Assembly: GCA_948567375.1 (NCBI GenBank)
Contig: OX419761.1
Span: 12,066,243 to 12,130,242 of the forward strand
Source: Lunularia cruciata
Lineage: Eukaryota > Streptophyta > Marchantiopsida > Lunulariales > Lunulariaceae
Length of the DNA: 64,000 bases
Direction: 5' to 3'
The notes under the pieces were generated by a model, which saw nothing but the letters and a program-made list of their open reading frames with translations, was not told the origin of the DNA and searched no databases. Position 1 is the first letter of the stretch. Each line of letters begins with the position of its first letter. This document shows, one piece after another, positions 1-11,522 of this stretch. A program made the position numbers and the translations under genes.

Positions 1-3000
1 GGACATGAAGTTAATTTTGTGTGTGATGTGCATTATTTGCAAATTGGGCAACGTACGTGGAGTGTCTTTGATATGAAATCGAAGACAATGCATGGAATGC
101 TTAGAACGGGGTGCACCTCAGCCTCAACCTGGTTGGAAGATTTGCTTGTGAACCCCACCTCTCAAACTCCTCAATCTCTCAATCTTCTAGTAGACTTGTC
201 ATCCAAGAGTCATAGACTGTCATGGGTGATTTAATCTCCCCAACACTTTAGAATTTCTAAGAGTCATAGATGGTCACCACTAGCTAAACTCACCACCTTT
301 GTCTACTCTTAAAGTCCTGATCTTGCAGCCCTTACCCTAGCCAGCGAAGTGTTTTCTACAAGCCACCTAGTGTCACCTCTTGCTCATTTTGCCATAGCTC
401 TTGGAAAATTAGCACAACTTTAGATTCTCCCCACTCGAAGTTACTACAATTGTCGTACCACATCCAAGTAAATTCCAAGATCTCCTAAACATGGTGGTGT
501 TTTTAAAAGGAGTGTCCTCAAGGCCATCACAAGCTCTCTTTGGGTGTGATGACAAGTTTAGAATGGTATATCACCATTATATTCAAATTTTAGATTATCT
601 TGGAAACCCAAACCATTTCAAGCAAATCAATGGAGGCACTTGCAAGAAGCCTATGCAGAAGAGCACATCCTTCAATTACATGGCCACTTACCTTGTGAAT
701 TTTGGAAAAAGCTTTCCAAAATCAATGAATGGAGAGAGATTAACCAAAACAATGGGCTCATTATATGTCTTCATGCAAATCTGCATTATATGTCTTCATG
801 CAAAATTGGAAAGAAAAATGCACAGGAGAAGGCCACATTGACAAGGAGAAAAAACAAGGATTAAAGACTATCAATGACAAGCTTAACCATATCTGTCTCC
901 ATTATACCAAAATAGATATGTTGTTTGGTACCAAAGCTAATATAGCTCCACCTGCGCTTGTAACTCTAGGAGTAGAAAATGATTTTGTAGAGATGATATT
1001 AGAGGAAGGATCTTCCTAGATCACGTGTGAACTCCAAGTGCCCTATCATGCTGCCAAGGACACACCTATAGTTAGAACTATTATTCCTATTTTGATCATA
1101 GCACAGAATAATCAGAGTATGTTCCTTATGTACCATACTCTTGAGACTTTGTTGCCATTGGGCACCAAGTCTTTGAGAAGTCAAGCACCAACAAGAGGAG
1201 GAGTGAAAATTTAACCACTAGGAAAAGGAGGAGAGCAAAAAACCCCCTCACATCCCAAGTCCCAATCAAGTATTCCATGTGTGAACCCACAAGCCTTTGA
1301 AGGAGATTAAGAAAGAGAAGGAAATCTGGATGTTGAGAATGACGGAGTGGAATGAGGGAGTGAGTCCAGGAAAAGAAGGAAGGTATCTTGAGTAAAGACA
1401 CCCCTTCTTTGACTATGGCCGCTTTTGCACATGATCTTTTGAGTGTTACAAAATTGAGGATTGAAATTGTTATAGCTAGAAAGAGATGCAAGCTTGCCAA
1501 GAAGCACAAACACTTGCCAAGATTGGCAAAGTTGAGAATGCAGATTGAAATGGAGAAAAATATATTGAATTCCAAGATGGAGAAGAGACGTGCCAAGATG
1601 GAAAAGTTGAGAATGTAGAGTGAGATGGAGACAAATACATTGAGTACAAAGAGAAGAGGAGAATCAAGGGAAGGAATGCAAACTATAAGCACTTTCTAAA
1701 GCTATTAGAGAGTTGGCAAAAGTAGAGAAAACCCCTAAGGAAATAAAGATCACCATGATCTTACTCATGGTTTTGGCTTCAAATGAGACCTTAGAGAATA
1801 ATAAGTACTTTATTAAGCTATATAGAGTAGTAAGGCATCTTTATAGAGAGTTTTGAGTAGGACTAGAGGTCTAACACCACTTGAAATGGGTTTTGTGCAC
1901 ATATTCCACTTGCTTCATAAATATCACTCAATGCATAATCTTCAATGTTTTTCTTTGTTCATCTTTTGTGCTTGATTTTGCTTTGTTCATTTTTTGGGCT
2001 TGATTTATGTGTAATGAATCTTCATGTGGTTTATTTTGAAAAGAGGGTGACTTGGTTAGAGGGTGAAAGAGAGGAAATGCTTTGAGGGTGACTCTTCATC
2101 CTCAAGAATAGCCTTGTAGAGAATACCTTTCCAGTATAACACCCATGATTCTTTGCACAAGAAAAAGTTTTGGAGAAGATTTAGTGGAGAGAAAATAATT
2201 AGGATAAGAGAAGATTTATTAAAGTTCAATTAGTATTGTTTTTTTGTAAATTTATCTAAGAAGAAAAGAATGGAATTTAGCAAAGAGAATGTTTCAGGGA
2301 GAAAGAAAAGGAAGGACAAAAGATTTGTGTGAAAATAAAGAAGTTTTGCACATGAAAGAAGGTATTGGAGATAGGAGATATGAGGAGACAAGAGACAAGA
2401 TTTGGGCAAAAATTCCCAAAGAAGACAAGGAGAGAAAACACCAAACTAAAATTGTATCAAACCACCAAAGGGACAAGGAGAGGAAGGTCAAAGTGGATTT
2501 GACTAGCAAACAAAAGAAAACTGAGAAATTTTGAAAACAAATCAAATCAAAGACAAAGTGAATTTGTTCCGCTTTGAGGGAGAGAAGAGAGAGACTTACA
2601 GGGTTTGTGATGCATTGACAACTGAAAGTAAATTCTCATGAGAAAGGAGGAGAACTTGTAGTGTTTGAGAACTTCAAGGGAGAGGGAGAGGAGATGAACT
2701 TGTAGGGTATGAGGGGCTGAGAACTTCATTGTAAGGAAAGGAACTTGCAAAGAGAATCATTAAGAGAACATCAAAAAGAGAGGAAATAGAGATCAGAAAT
2801 CAGTCATGGCAAAGCAAGGGTACAAGCTAGTGGTTGATGAAGACTAGCAAAGGGGAGCAAAAACAATTGAAGGGCCCTGGTTGGTAAGATATAATACGTT
2901 GATTGATTATATGCTTTATGTGAAATGGTGTTGGATGGATAGAGTGCAAATTAAGGAAGTTGTCAAAAGAACATAGGAGATAGACTTGGATGCTCTTGAA

Positions 3001-3100
3001 TTGAAAATCACTCTCTAGATGGAGTATCCATGCACTCATAAGAGTTTGCAATCTAAACTGAATTCACCATGCTCAATTTGCTCACTAAAATTTTATAAAT
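1..3100. other. Unassigned region with degenerate Lys/Glu-rich coding debris
   Basis: No intact gene is recognised. The plus strand is strongly purine-rich, and short open stretches (for example 1388-1618 and 2289-2534) would encode Lys/Glu/Arg-rich, coiled-coil-like peptides. These resemble in style, not in recognisable sequence, the coiled-coil gag regions further right. The long minus-strand open frame at 1126-1692 is the pyrimidine-rich complement of this and reads as a Leu/Ser/Phe low-complexity peptide, so I treat it as a shadow. The region is probably an old retroelement remnant, which is inference. Confidence 0.3.
1513..1655 (+). repeat. Imperfect tandem duplication of about 72 bp
   Basis: Two neighbouring copies share the core GCCAAGATTGGCAAAGTTGAG, diverged in copy 2 (about 1587 onward) to GCCAAGATGGAAAAGTTGAG. 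The period is close to 72 bp, a multiple of three, and each copy reads as a Lys/Glu/Met-rich heptad-like peptide. It is probably part of a decayed coiled-coil reading frame. Confidence 0.5.
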
Positions 3101-3139
3101 TCCAAAATCCTTTATGGTCAAAATTTCAAATGTGGTGTT

Positions 3140-3330
3140 TTGCACCAAACTTGGTTCTATAAACCACTTCCCCATGCAAACCACTTTTGGGTGGTTTGTG
3201 TACTTTGTGCAAACCACTTCCACCCATGCAAAAAATTTGAGTGGCTTGTATGGCAGGCACAAACGAAAGAGTGGGGTGTGTGGATGTGGTTTGCATGGAC
3301 CATGGTGTGGGGTTTGCATGGGGCTAAATA
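3140..3330. repeat. Cluster of GTTTGCATGG / CCATGCAAAC motifs
   Basis: At least five copies of a 9-11 bp motif occur in both orientations: CCATGCAAACCAC near 3172, GTGCAAACCAC near 3206, GTGGTTTGCATGG near 3285 and GGGGTTTGCATGG near 3309. A second cluster of the same motif lies at 7240-7470. Dense, bidirectional short motifs like this are typical of subterminal regions of some DNA transposons, but no terminal inverted repeat was found. Confidence 0.45.
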
Positions 3331-3352
3331 GTAGTTCTCTCAGTTGTTTTTT

Positions 3353-4103
3353 TGTAATACCAATAGCTAGATATATTATCTAGAGGAGAAAATTGACTTG
3401 GTAACATCTAGAAGGATGTTAGGTATGATGGGCTAGGTAGATCAGATATAGGTGTCATAGAAAGAGCACTTCTACTAATAGACCAAGAGCCAAAAACAAC
3501 TTGAAAATGTAATACCAATAGCTAGACATATGATCTAGAGATGAAAATTGGATTGGTAACATCTAAGAGGATGTTATAAATAATAGACTAGAAGAGAAAA
3601 TAGAAGTATCACCAAGAGAGTACTTCTACTAATAGTGCAAGTGCCAAAAAAGCTCAAAAAATTCAAAGTCAATTTTGGAGGTCTTAACGGATGAATTAGG
3701 CCTCAAAGATGTGTAGTTCCCCCTAGAAAAACATAGGAAAGGTTGGCCTTTCCTCCCCCTAGGTTTGTCTCATCAAGAGCTTTCCAACGGTATCTCATCC
3801 ATGCAATTCAAAGATTTATATATGAAGATTCCTTAAAGATTCCCTTTGGTCAAATATGGTTTGACCAACCAGATAGGATCAAAATGGACATGTCACCCAT
3901 GCATGCAACTAATCTAAGGGTAGAGGTCATTGACATGTCACCAATCTATGTATCTGATCCAAGGGATGAGCTTCTTTTAGGGGAGTCCCCTTTGCTATAT
4001 AATACAATCAAGGTGCTCCTTTCGGGCAGCGGAGGTTGAGTGTGAAATTGTGTGTTTCTTGTTCTTTGTTTCTCTTCAGGTCTCCTATCCTTAGAAGAAT
4101 ACA
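3353..4103 (+). mobile_element. Solo LTR, chromovirus family A
   Basis: The segment begins TGTAATACC and ends near AATACA. It is flanked by TTTTT on both sides (3348-3352 and 4104-4108), a 5-bp direct repeat that is weak evidence because it lies in T-runs. Its body matches the LTRs at 27593-28336 and 33463-34199, including the GGTAACATCTA block, the ACTTCTACTAATAG block, the CCCCC tract, GAGCTTTCCAA and a TATATAATA promoter-like box near 3998. The 5-prime 155 bp is tandemly duplicated (second copy from 3508), as in the full element. No internal region is present. The open frame at 3743-4039 lies wholly in this LTR and is not a gene. Confidence 0.85.
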
Positions 4104-5785
4104 TTTTTTGGCACTCAATCAAACCATAACTTTCTTACAAAGTCATGTTTCTTTATGTTAGTTACATTTGGTGGCACTCAATCAAAATATAGCCTTCTAT
4201 GTTTCAAAAACAACATTCTAAGGAGTATGCTTACCTCTCTATTTTGCATAATCATGAGGATAGCATGGAACATTATTACATTATAATGGATATCCAACCT
4301 ATTCTTGTGTTATTGTGTGTAGGTTCCTTCATGTGTTCCTTCCTTGCGTGTACTTATAACAAGGATACTCATGGGGGCAGCATTAGAGAGAGAGAGCTAG
4401 TTCTCACCATATATATGATCCGGGAAGCATTTTTTGCCTAGGAGGAGCACTCCAAGGAGAAAGAAAATTTTACAAAGTTTGTTTGAGAATTGGTTTCCAA
4501 TGAGAGCCCATACTACTAAGAGATATGTAGCTCAACATTTTGCATACCTTGCTTTTCAGGTCTTTCTTCCAGATGTTATGTTCTCTTCATGTTCCATCTA
4601 GCATCTCCAAGTTGTAGATGGGAATGTCATTTTGGTACTGAGGAGTAAGATGGAGTGCTCTATTGCTATGTGCTATGATTAGGCAAAGATTATTTTATTT
4701 GCTATTGAGGCAAAGAAGTTGTAGTTCGTAGGCAACTTCACCACTCAAAATTTAGGCACTTTTGTGTGACTCATGTAGGTCAGATCCTCATGCACTTGTT
4801 CATGGAAAGAGGACTTGTGGGTGAGGACAAGCTTGTATATAGCCTTGGAGTGGCAAAGGAGGTTTATGGCATTGAGTGGGAGGATGATGGAGGGGAGGCA
4901 CTTGATGACCATGGTGAGTGAGAGTGACTTGCATAGAGGTTTTTAGTGTACTTAGTATATGCTTGTATATGTCTTTATGTATAAATTTATTTATTTTGTT
5001 TTTTATTTATGTTGGAGCATGATTTGGATTGTAAGGCAAGTGTAAGAGTTAACTCTAAAGTCATTAGGCATTCATGGATTTAACTTGTATGATATGAGAT
5101 GATATGAGATGATATGTTTTATATGAGAATGATATGGGGGTGAGGAAGCACTATTTGATCATGTGTAGATTTTGTGTACATTCATCATTGTCCTCTTTGA
5201 AGCACGTGCATATGAGGATGCTCACAAGGAGGCTACAAGATGGCTAGAGGCAGAGATGTTATGCTACCCTTGGTAGTTTCCTCCCATTGATATCAATACA
5301 CAGATTATGCATATAGATGATTGTGGTGGGATAAGATCTCATAGAGATTCACACTTGGTTTTGGATATGGGAACGCAGACTGCTAATGATGATAGAGATT
5401 GTGAGACTATAGCTACTAAGATTTCACCTTTGGGTGTGCATCACCCTAGTGGGACTAGAGCTACCTCTACAAGGAGAGGAAGGACTTCTTTGGTTGGGGT
5501 TGGGCAAGCCACTTATGCAAGTCAAAATTTGTTGACTCTTATAGATAGGCCCAAGGAGGAGCCTTATTCCATATAGCCAAGGACATTGTGGCCTAGGGAC
5601 CTCAATCAGGTGATGATCTTGCACCTCCTTTGCATTTTAGAGGTACATACCATGAGGTATTGTGGCTTTAAGAGACAAAGTAGGCTTTGTAGGATGAGGT
5701 ATTGAGACTCATAAAATCTTAGATAAAGGATGAGGATGTCTAAAGCATTCATCTTATGCATACTTTCCATACTGATTTGAGGGGG
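4104..5785. other. Unassigned, degenerate plus-strand coding texture
   Basis: No family is recognised. Around 5307-5576 an 89-codon open stretch precedes the phosphatase-like fragment and could be its upstream part or an unrelated relic. A short GATATGATAT-type tandem repeat occurs at about 5090-5115. Apart from these I see nothing that supports a gene. Confidence 0.3.
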
Positions 5786-6448
5786 AGGATTATAGTATTG
5801 GACATGCATTATTTGGCTGACTTGAGAGATCCTACTAGACCTCTATTACCTCCATTCTTGGAGTGGTGTGAGGAGATTAGTTGGAGAAGATAGTGCTCTT
5901 ATGGAGCTAGTAGTACTTTATGGTATATCCCACATCTTGTCATTAAGGAGTTCATGGATTATTGTATCACACACTTTGAGGTTATCTTTTGGACTAGTGA
6001 TCCAAAGAGAGAAGTAGAGGTTTTATTGCAATCCATGTGAGATCAAAATTTTCTATTGCTTGGAGTACACACCATTTCATGGCTCATGGCTCATGGCTCA
6101 TGGCTCATGGGTTGCCTTTCAAAGATAGATGTACATATTGATGAGTATAGAGAATTTATGGTTAGGCCTTATAGTATATTTACCTTCTTGGGTTTATCTA
6201 TTAGAGATATATTGGTTGTAGATAGTGATGCTCTTCCTTATAGTAGAAACCACACTCATGGTGCTATACATCCTCCTGCATTTGCTCCTCAATATACACC
6301 TAGTGCTTCATACACCTCCTTATTAGATAGACTCGTAGCTCCTCTAGAAAGATTTAGAGTCTACACACATGTTATTATTAGGTTTCTAGGGGAGGAGCAA
6401 GTCCTTGGACATTTAGAGATTATAGCTTGGATCTTTATGAGCTTCTAG
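5786..6448 (+). pseudogene. Degenerate FCP1/NIF-type (HAD-like) phosphatase fragment
   Basis: One reading frame, broken by two stops (near 5891 and 6038), shows the landmarks of the FCP1 homology domain in order. First is a VLDMHYLAD stretch where the family has its catalytic LDxNG/LxD loop. Next comes a segment ending FMDYCITHFEVIFWTS, matching the family pattern EFL..CF..FEVGVWSS. Then ILVVDSDALPYSRN followed by a GAIHPPAF stretch corresponds to the LLDDSPYK...NPP..AIFP block, and FRVYTHV corresponds to LRVYLEGL near the end. The family dephosphorylates phosphoserine, for example on the RNA polymerase II tail. This copy cannot be functional: it has stops, a changed catalytic loop and an expanded TCATGGC microsatellite (about 6078-6107). 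It lies among transposon debris, suggesting a captured gene fragment. Identification is by eye and moderately sure. Confidence 0.55.
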
Positions 6449-7239
6449 GAAGAACATTTTGTGAGCCAAAGATGCATCCTCATGAGAAGAGATGGATGTG
6501 GTGCTATATTCCTTTCTTTTTATGGCCCATCTTATATTGGAGATTTCATGAGGCATCAAGCGGTTGGCCAAGTAGCATGTAGGCTACAGCTTGTGTACTA
6601 TATACTCACATACATTTATTATATTGTGGTGCAGATATACTTGTATATTTCATACATGTGTTTACTCATGGGTCCTATATTATCACACCCTTTTGTTTTC
6701 AATGTATTTGAATTATGAAATCCCTTTGATTATGAAATGTATATGCTCTATATACATTGATAGAACTAAGCTCTTTTAGCTCCTCTTGAAAATTATGAGG
6801 GAGCACTTTATACAATTCCATCTACCTGTGCTATGGTAAGCTCCATCTATGTGGTTGGCTTTTACTACTCTAAACTGCCTACTAACTGCCTAATGATAGG
6901 TAAGTGGAAGCTATATTGATGTCACCCTACTCTTCCTTTTACTTATTTAAAAGAATTTTTGGTATACTTATGTAAAAATTTCCAGTAAGTAACCTGATGG
7001 TGTAAGGGTACTAGCTGACTAATTTTTTGGTCAAGAACAATCTTGTAAGCTACTTATGGGTGCTTGGTGTGTATCCTTTAGTTGCAATTTCCACATTCTC
7101 TCTCTCAGCAAGTTTGTTTCATTTAAGTGATATCTAAGGATTTTTTCTAAGCTCTTCTATGCATTAAAATTTGCAAAGATGTCCAGTGTTTAATCAGTGA
7201 TATAATATAGAACAATATATATTGTTATAATACTAGAAT
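6449..7239. other. Unassigned spacer
   Basis: Moderately AT-rich. Open frames are short and unsupported. I see no recognisable domain, RNA gene or repeat. Confidence 0.4.
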
Positions 7240-7470
7240 ACTAAACTTCTTAGTTTAAGCACCACCAAATTAGCAAAGCCACAACCATGCCATGCAACCC
7301 ACACAAACACTATAAAACCATGCAAACCATAAATGCTTGGTTTGTGTAGTATTTCAATGCATGTGGTTTGCATGGTGTTGCTTGGTTTGTGTGGCATTTG
7401 CATGTTTTTCCATGTTGTTTGCATTACATTTGCATGGTTTGCACAGGGGATTTGCATACAAGTTGGTTTG
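7240..7470. repeat. Second cluster of GTTTGCATGG / CCATGCAAAC motifs
   Basis: Motifs in both orientations include CCATGCAAACC near 7319, GTGGTTTGCATGG near 7363, CTTGGTTTGTGTGG near 7380 and TTTGCATGGTTTGCAC near 7430. It shares its vocabulary with the cluster at 3140-3330. The pair brackets the interval holding the phosphatase-like pseudogene and could be the ends of a decayed DNA transposon. Confidence 0.45.
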
Positions 7471-8039
7471 CACTATTTGTTGCATTTGAATTACCATCTC
7501 CATAAAAACATGTTCAAAAGGCAACTACCTTTTATTTATCTATGGATGACTTATGTAATAGAGTGTGTAATAGAGTGTGTACTTTCTTGTCTAATAGAGT
7601 TTTTTTCCACATGTGTGCATGTGGATAAAGAATAAGTGGGAAACAAGTTGATTGTAGAGAACATCATCTCCATGTTAGAGGCATGAATTTACTCCTCTCT
7701 ATGAATCCAAATTTATTATATAGTAACCCAATAGCAACAAAATCTAAGAGCTAAAAGATATTCATGAACTGTGGTCCAAGTATCCATATTTTCTATTTTG
7801 AAATTATTTACATCTCTTCCTTCAAATAGTAACATGCACAATTAGACTCAACAAGTGCAATTGCTTGAACTTCTATGCCTCTTTCTCTAGTGGACAAAAG
7901 TACAAAACTTGAGTAAGAAAAACTCTCTCTTCTTCATAATAACATGAAATGATAACAAAACATAGAGTGTGTCATTTAACATGATTTGAACTTTTATTAC
8001 TTATTCTTGGTGGTTCAAAAACCCGACTGCTTCTACTAA
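7471..8039. other. Unassigned spacer
   Basis: AT-rich, with a short tandem AATAGAGTGTGT repeat near 7558-7580. No gene, RNA or element recognised. Confidence 0.4.
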
Positions 8040-9470
8040 TGATCCTATTTCCTCTTTGTTGAAACTTTCATTATCTTTTGCAGGTATATCTTGGGATATA
8101 TTGGGAATGTTTGCATTGTTACTATGCTTGGTGTACCCTTTTTCCTCCTCCCACAAGTCTTATTATTTCATCAAAAATTGTGCAAAATAATGCATACACT
8201 AATCCACCTTAACAAATATATTTGTTTTCTTGGATTTCTTCTAAACTAAACCCTCAATTCATGCAATGAGTGTCATCTACCCTTCAGAATCCTTTGTAGT
8301 GCTTGTACACCAAACATATTTGAGCTACACATTTATTGAACTCTATTCTATCCCAAAAGACCATTTCACTTTAAAAGAAGGTACCAAATGACTCATGGGT
8401 ATATAGGCTAAATCACCCAACATGTACTAATGGTGAAAAAATGACTAGTTTGCTCCTCTCATATTCAAATCCTTCTATATAGTTGACTTGATCAGACAAG
8501 TCATGTCATGCCAAGAGTTGAGCATCCATACATGGATATGATGGAAAGCTTAAAGACTTGTGAAAACTGGAGAATGCAACCAAGGCAAGACAAGCCAACT
8601 AACATAACACAAGCAAGGCAAGTGGAAATAGAAATAGATTTAGAAGCTTTTACTTCACAAAAAACACATAAAACAAATAAAAAATGGATCCTTACCACTA
8701 GAGAAGTGTATTATTCTCCTCATGTTGGTGCAGATTACTTGTACATTGATGAAGTAGGATCCTTTTTAACTAAAATAAATTCCCGATCAACTTTTGGTCT
8801 TTGTGCTAATGGGAAAAGGGTTCCATCAACCAATCCTACACATTGGAGGATCCTTTCCATGTACTCTCAAATCCTTTCTCTTTCTTCCATATCAGGCCAT
8901 AAACCTCTTTTGCTAGATTTTCTATAATGGCTATGATTACTCACTTAGTAAATTGGGTGGTGAACTTGGCACTAATATCCCACTAGTTGGTGGTTCTAGC
9001 TATACATGCATCATTCCTGATATGACCAAATCAGTCCAATGCAACAACAAGTTGGATCCACATTGTGGTTTGCTTCCTTCCCAAGTTTTTTCCTTGAACA
9101 TCTCATGATCTTTAACAAGAGAAAACAATGTATAAAAGGAATTCACATCCATCTGCATCAATTATTCAAAAGGAAATGGATCTAGATTTTGAAATTTTAG
9201 ATTTTAGTACCAAATTTGCTAGGATGGTTGGTAATGGTTCTATCCACCAAATAGCAAGGAGTATGTGAAAAGTCAGATCATCATAACAATATAACACACT
9301 CTTCAATGTGAGCACAAATTTTCATCTTTGTCCATATTGTCTAAATCACAAATTCCATCCACACTATCAAGTTTAGCCTCATTTTGCCATTGGACAGATA
9401 CCCTCGCATAGCCTTTTTTTATCTCATTTTTCAACTCATGCCAAGTAATAAGGTAGAGCATATTGAAAAT
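8040..9470 (-). pseudogene. PIF/Harbinger-like transposase relic
   Basis: Read on the minus strand, the segment contains CVGLVDGTLFPL (about 8815-8855). This is the family block around the first catalytic Asp (IGAIDGTHI/L in canonical members). Further along, towards lower coordinates, come a LGDLAYIPMSHLVPSF stretch corresponding to the GDSAYP...L.TP.. block, a MFGVQALQRILKGR stretch corresponding to the AFG.LK.R block, and WISVCIILHNFL, the typical ACC.LHN terminal signature. Harbinger transposases cut and paste DNA with a DDE active site and prefer 3-bp TWA targets. Many stops and frame changes make this copy dead. Upstream on the minus strand (about 9390-9470) a TWHELKNEIKKGYARV stretch may be from an accessory Myb-like frame, which is uncertain. 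No terminal inverted repeats were located. Confidence 0.6.
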
Positions 9471-10300
9471 CCCTACATGTAATCCAAAACAAACACCAAC
9501 ACCAAGCTCAATACCCCTTACTTCTATACTCTAATAAGCATTGTTATTAACTAAGACATGCACATCTTCTCCTTGCTCTTCTCTTCTCTTCTATACATTC
9601 TAAATTTGCAAAGATCAAATTTCAAAAAAAATCAAAGCTATGAAAAGATACACCTTCTCCCATCTTTATTCTCTTTTTCAGTAATGTACAAAGAGCAAAG
9701 GTCAAAGAAAAAGATCAAAAATATGAAAAGATATGCATTCTTCCATCTCTTTTCTCTTCTTTTGTTAAAATCTTCCTAACAAGAGAACCCATTGGGCTAA
9801 GAGTTCTTTTCTCCTCTATATGACTTATGATTCTCTCCTTCTTGATCCCTTACTAGGTATGTGATTCCTACTCCCATACAAAACCCATTAACCTCTACTA
9901 AGTGTGACTCTTAATAATCCACATGGCATCTCTTATATAACTCCTATTCTTATCTACCTCAGCAAAGTGTGACTCCTACTTACTCACCAGGATTTTCTTA
10001 TATGATTTATATTCCTATAGATATGGACTAAACTACACTAATGGACTAAACTACTTACACTTCTACTAACTCACAAACCCACCTACATTTTCTTATATTA
10101 TTTTTATTCCTATGAATAAAAGTACACCATGTGTTATTCCTACAAAACTACAACTACACTAAGTGAATCCTTCTAACCTAAGGAGGTTTTTGATAGCAAA
10201 AAAAATTCCCATTACCCATGGCCGTAGGAAACCCATGGGTAAAGATATGGTTAAGTTGATTCCTTAACTAAATCAACTGAACTCATCAAACTCTCTTTCT
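9471..10300. other. Unassigned, pyrimidine-rich, with an imperfect tandem duplication
   Basis: Between about 9600 and 9775 a block containing AAGATCAAA...ATGAAAAGATA followed by TTCTCCCATCTTT is repeated once with divergence, giving a period near 100 bp. The rest is pyrimidine-rich with no gene signal. Confidence 0.4.
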
Positions 10301-10309
10301 TCTTGATGA

Positions 10310-10640
10310 GGCTATGTAATCTGAGCTCTTGTCCCTCCCATTTCTATCAAATTAGGACTCAATGAGTTCTCATCTCTATGAGAACTCATTGAGTGGTCCT
10401 AATTCCACTCCATGGACTCATCTCTTAGAATGCTATGTAATCAGAGCTTTTGCCAATCCCATTTCTCTCAAAATTCCATTCCATGGATTCACCTCTTTCA
10501 CGAGGCAATGTAATCAGAGTTGTTGTCCCTACCATCTCTCTCAACATTCCACTCAAAAGACTCATCTCTTTGAGAAGTCATTGAGTGGCCCTAACTCTTT
10601 GTGCCACTGACTCATCTCTTGCATATCCCACTCCAAATCA
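10310..10640. repeat. Degenerate tandem repeat, unit roughly 70-85 bp
   Basis: Recurrent blocks ATGTAATCAGAGCT, TTGTCCCTCCCATTTCTCTCA and GACTCATCTCTTTGAGAA recur three to four times in the same order with indels. Short inverted matches (GAACTCATTGAGTGG / CCACTCAATGAGTTC-like) also occur around 10355-10400. No coding potential is apparent. Confidence 0.5.
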
Positions 10641-11199
10641 TTTCTAAATGTAATCACTCACTCCTATAAGCCCTACCAACTCTCTTGTTTGAGAAGTTTG
10701 TCCAATTCAAAATTTAGCTCCCTCATTCAGGACTCATCTCAGCACCAAGAACACTCCTCTCTCACCCTTCTCCTCCATATCATTTCTTGATCTCATACTC
10801 ACTCATTCATTTATCAATGTAATACTATCTTTCTTCAAATTCATTCATTTCTTGATGGTCATGATCTCATTTTAATTCAAAATTGAAGACATGCCTCTAG
10901 TTGAAGACTCTTCTCTATGCACTAAACTTAAGAGCTGAAAAACCTTGAATTTGAATCAAGCTCATTGCTAACCATGTCATCACCACCTAATGCACATATC
11001 ATGATACTAATTAATCACAAAGTTAATATTTATAAGACCACTTTTTATCCAAGATAGTCCTTTTAAACATTATGCATCATGTTTGTAACTCCCGTATATT
11101 ACTTATGGCTCCAAGAAATATAGTGTAAAGATTTCAAATCACCCTCTTTCCACTCTCTAAATAGTTTCATAGTTCCCTTAAGAAAACTTCACGAGACAT

Positions 11200-11438
11200 T
11201 TATCCTAAACAACTATAATTCCTTATCATTGTCATCCAATTGAACCTTTGAATACAGACTTTTGGGACTTTCTGAATATTCACCACTCAAGATATCTAGT
11301 CGCTATAATACTTTGCCATAGTAGTGACTGAACATATCTAGACAAGTGATTGCACAGCATCACATGAAACAGCAAGGTGTTTCATCAGTCACGTTGCTCT
11401 TCATCAATCAAGTCCCAGATTACAAGCCAAACATAACA
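11200..11438 (-). repeat. 3-prime LTR of the minus-strand copia element (outer boundary unclear)
   Basis: The right edge CATAACA at 11438 is the complement of an LTR start TGTTATG. It abuts a polypurine tract read on the minus strand. About 240 bp match the LTR at 14365-14948, including the CACTATAATACTTTGCC-like block and the AAACAGCAAGGTGTTTCATC block. Homology fades to the left of about 11200, so the outer end and any target duplication could not be fixed. Only one copy of the internal 168-bp unit is present. Confidence 0.7.
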
Positions 11439-11451
11439 ATCTCCACCTTTT
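11439..11451 (-). other. Copia polypurine tract
   Basis: The minus strand reads AAAAGGTGGAGAT immediately before the LTR start TGTTATG, the usual plant copia arrangement. The tract primes plus-strand synthesis during reverse transcription. Confidence 0.8.
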
Positions 11452-11522
11452 ACTTGTATCCACCATATGATTCCAAATTGGAACATTGAATGTTGATCAA
11501 GTTCATGCATAACTTGAACTTC

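Noticed and set aside
1126..1692. 188-codon minus-strand open frame
   Set aside because: Leu/Ser/Phe low-complexity complement of a purine-rich coiled-coil-like plus strand; no domain and several overlapping frames.
3743..4039. Open frame whose peptide resembles that of minus-strand frame 18272-18685
   Set aside because: Both lie inside family A LTRs in the same phase; the similarity is LTR homology, not a protein family.
10310..10640. Possible CRISPR-like array
   Set aside because: Repeats are degenerate, with variable spacing and no constant spacer; an ordinary decayed tandem repeat.
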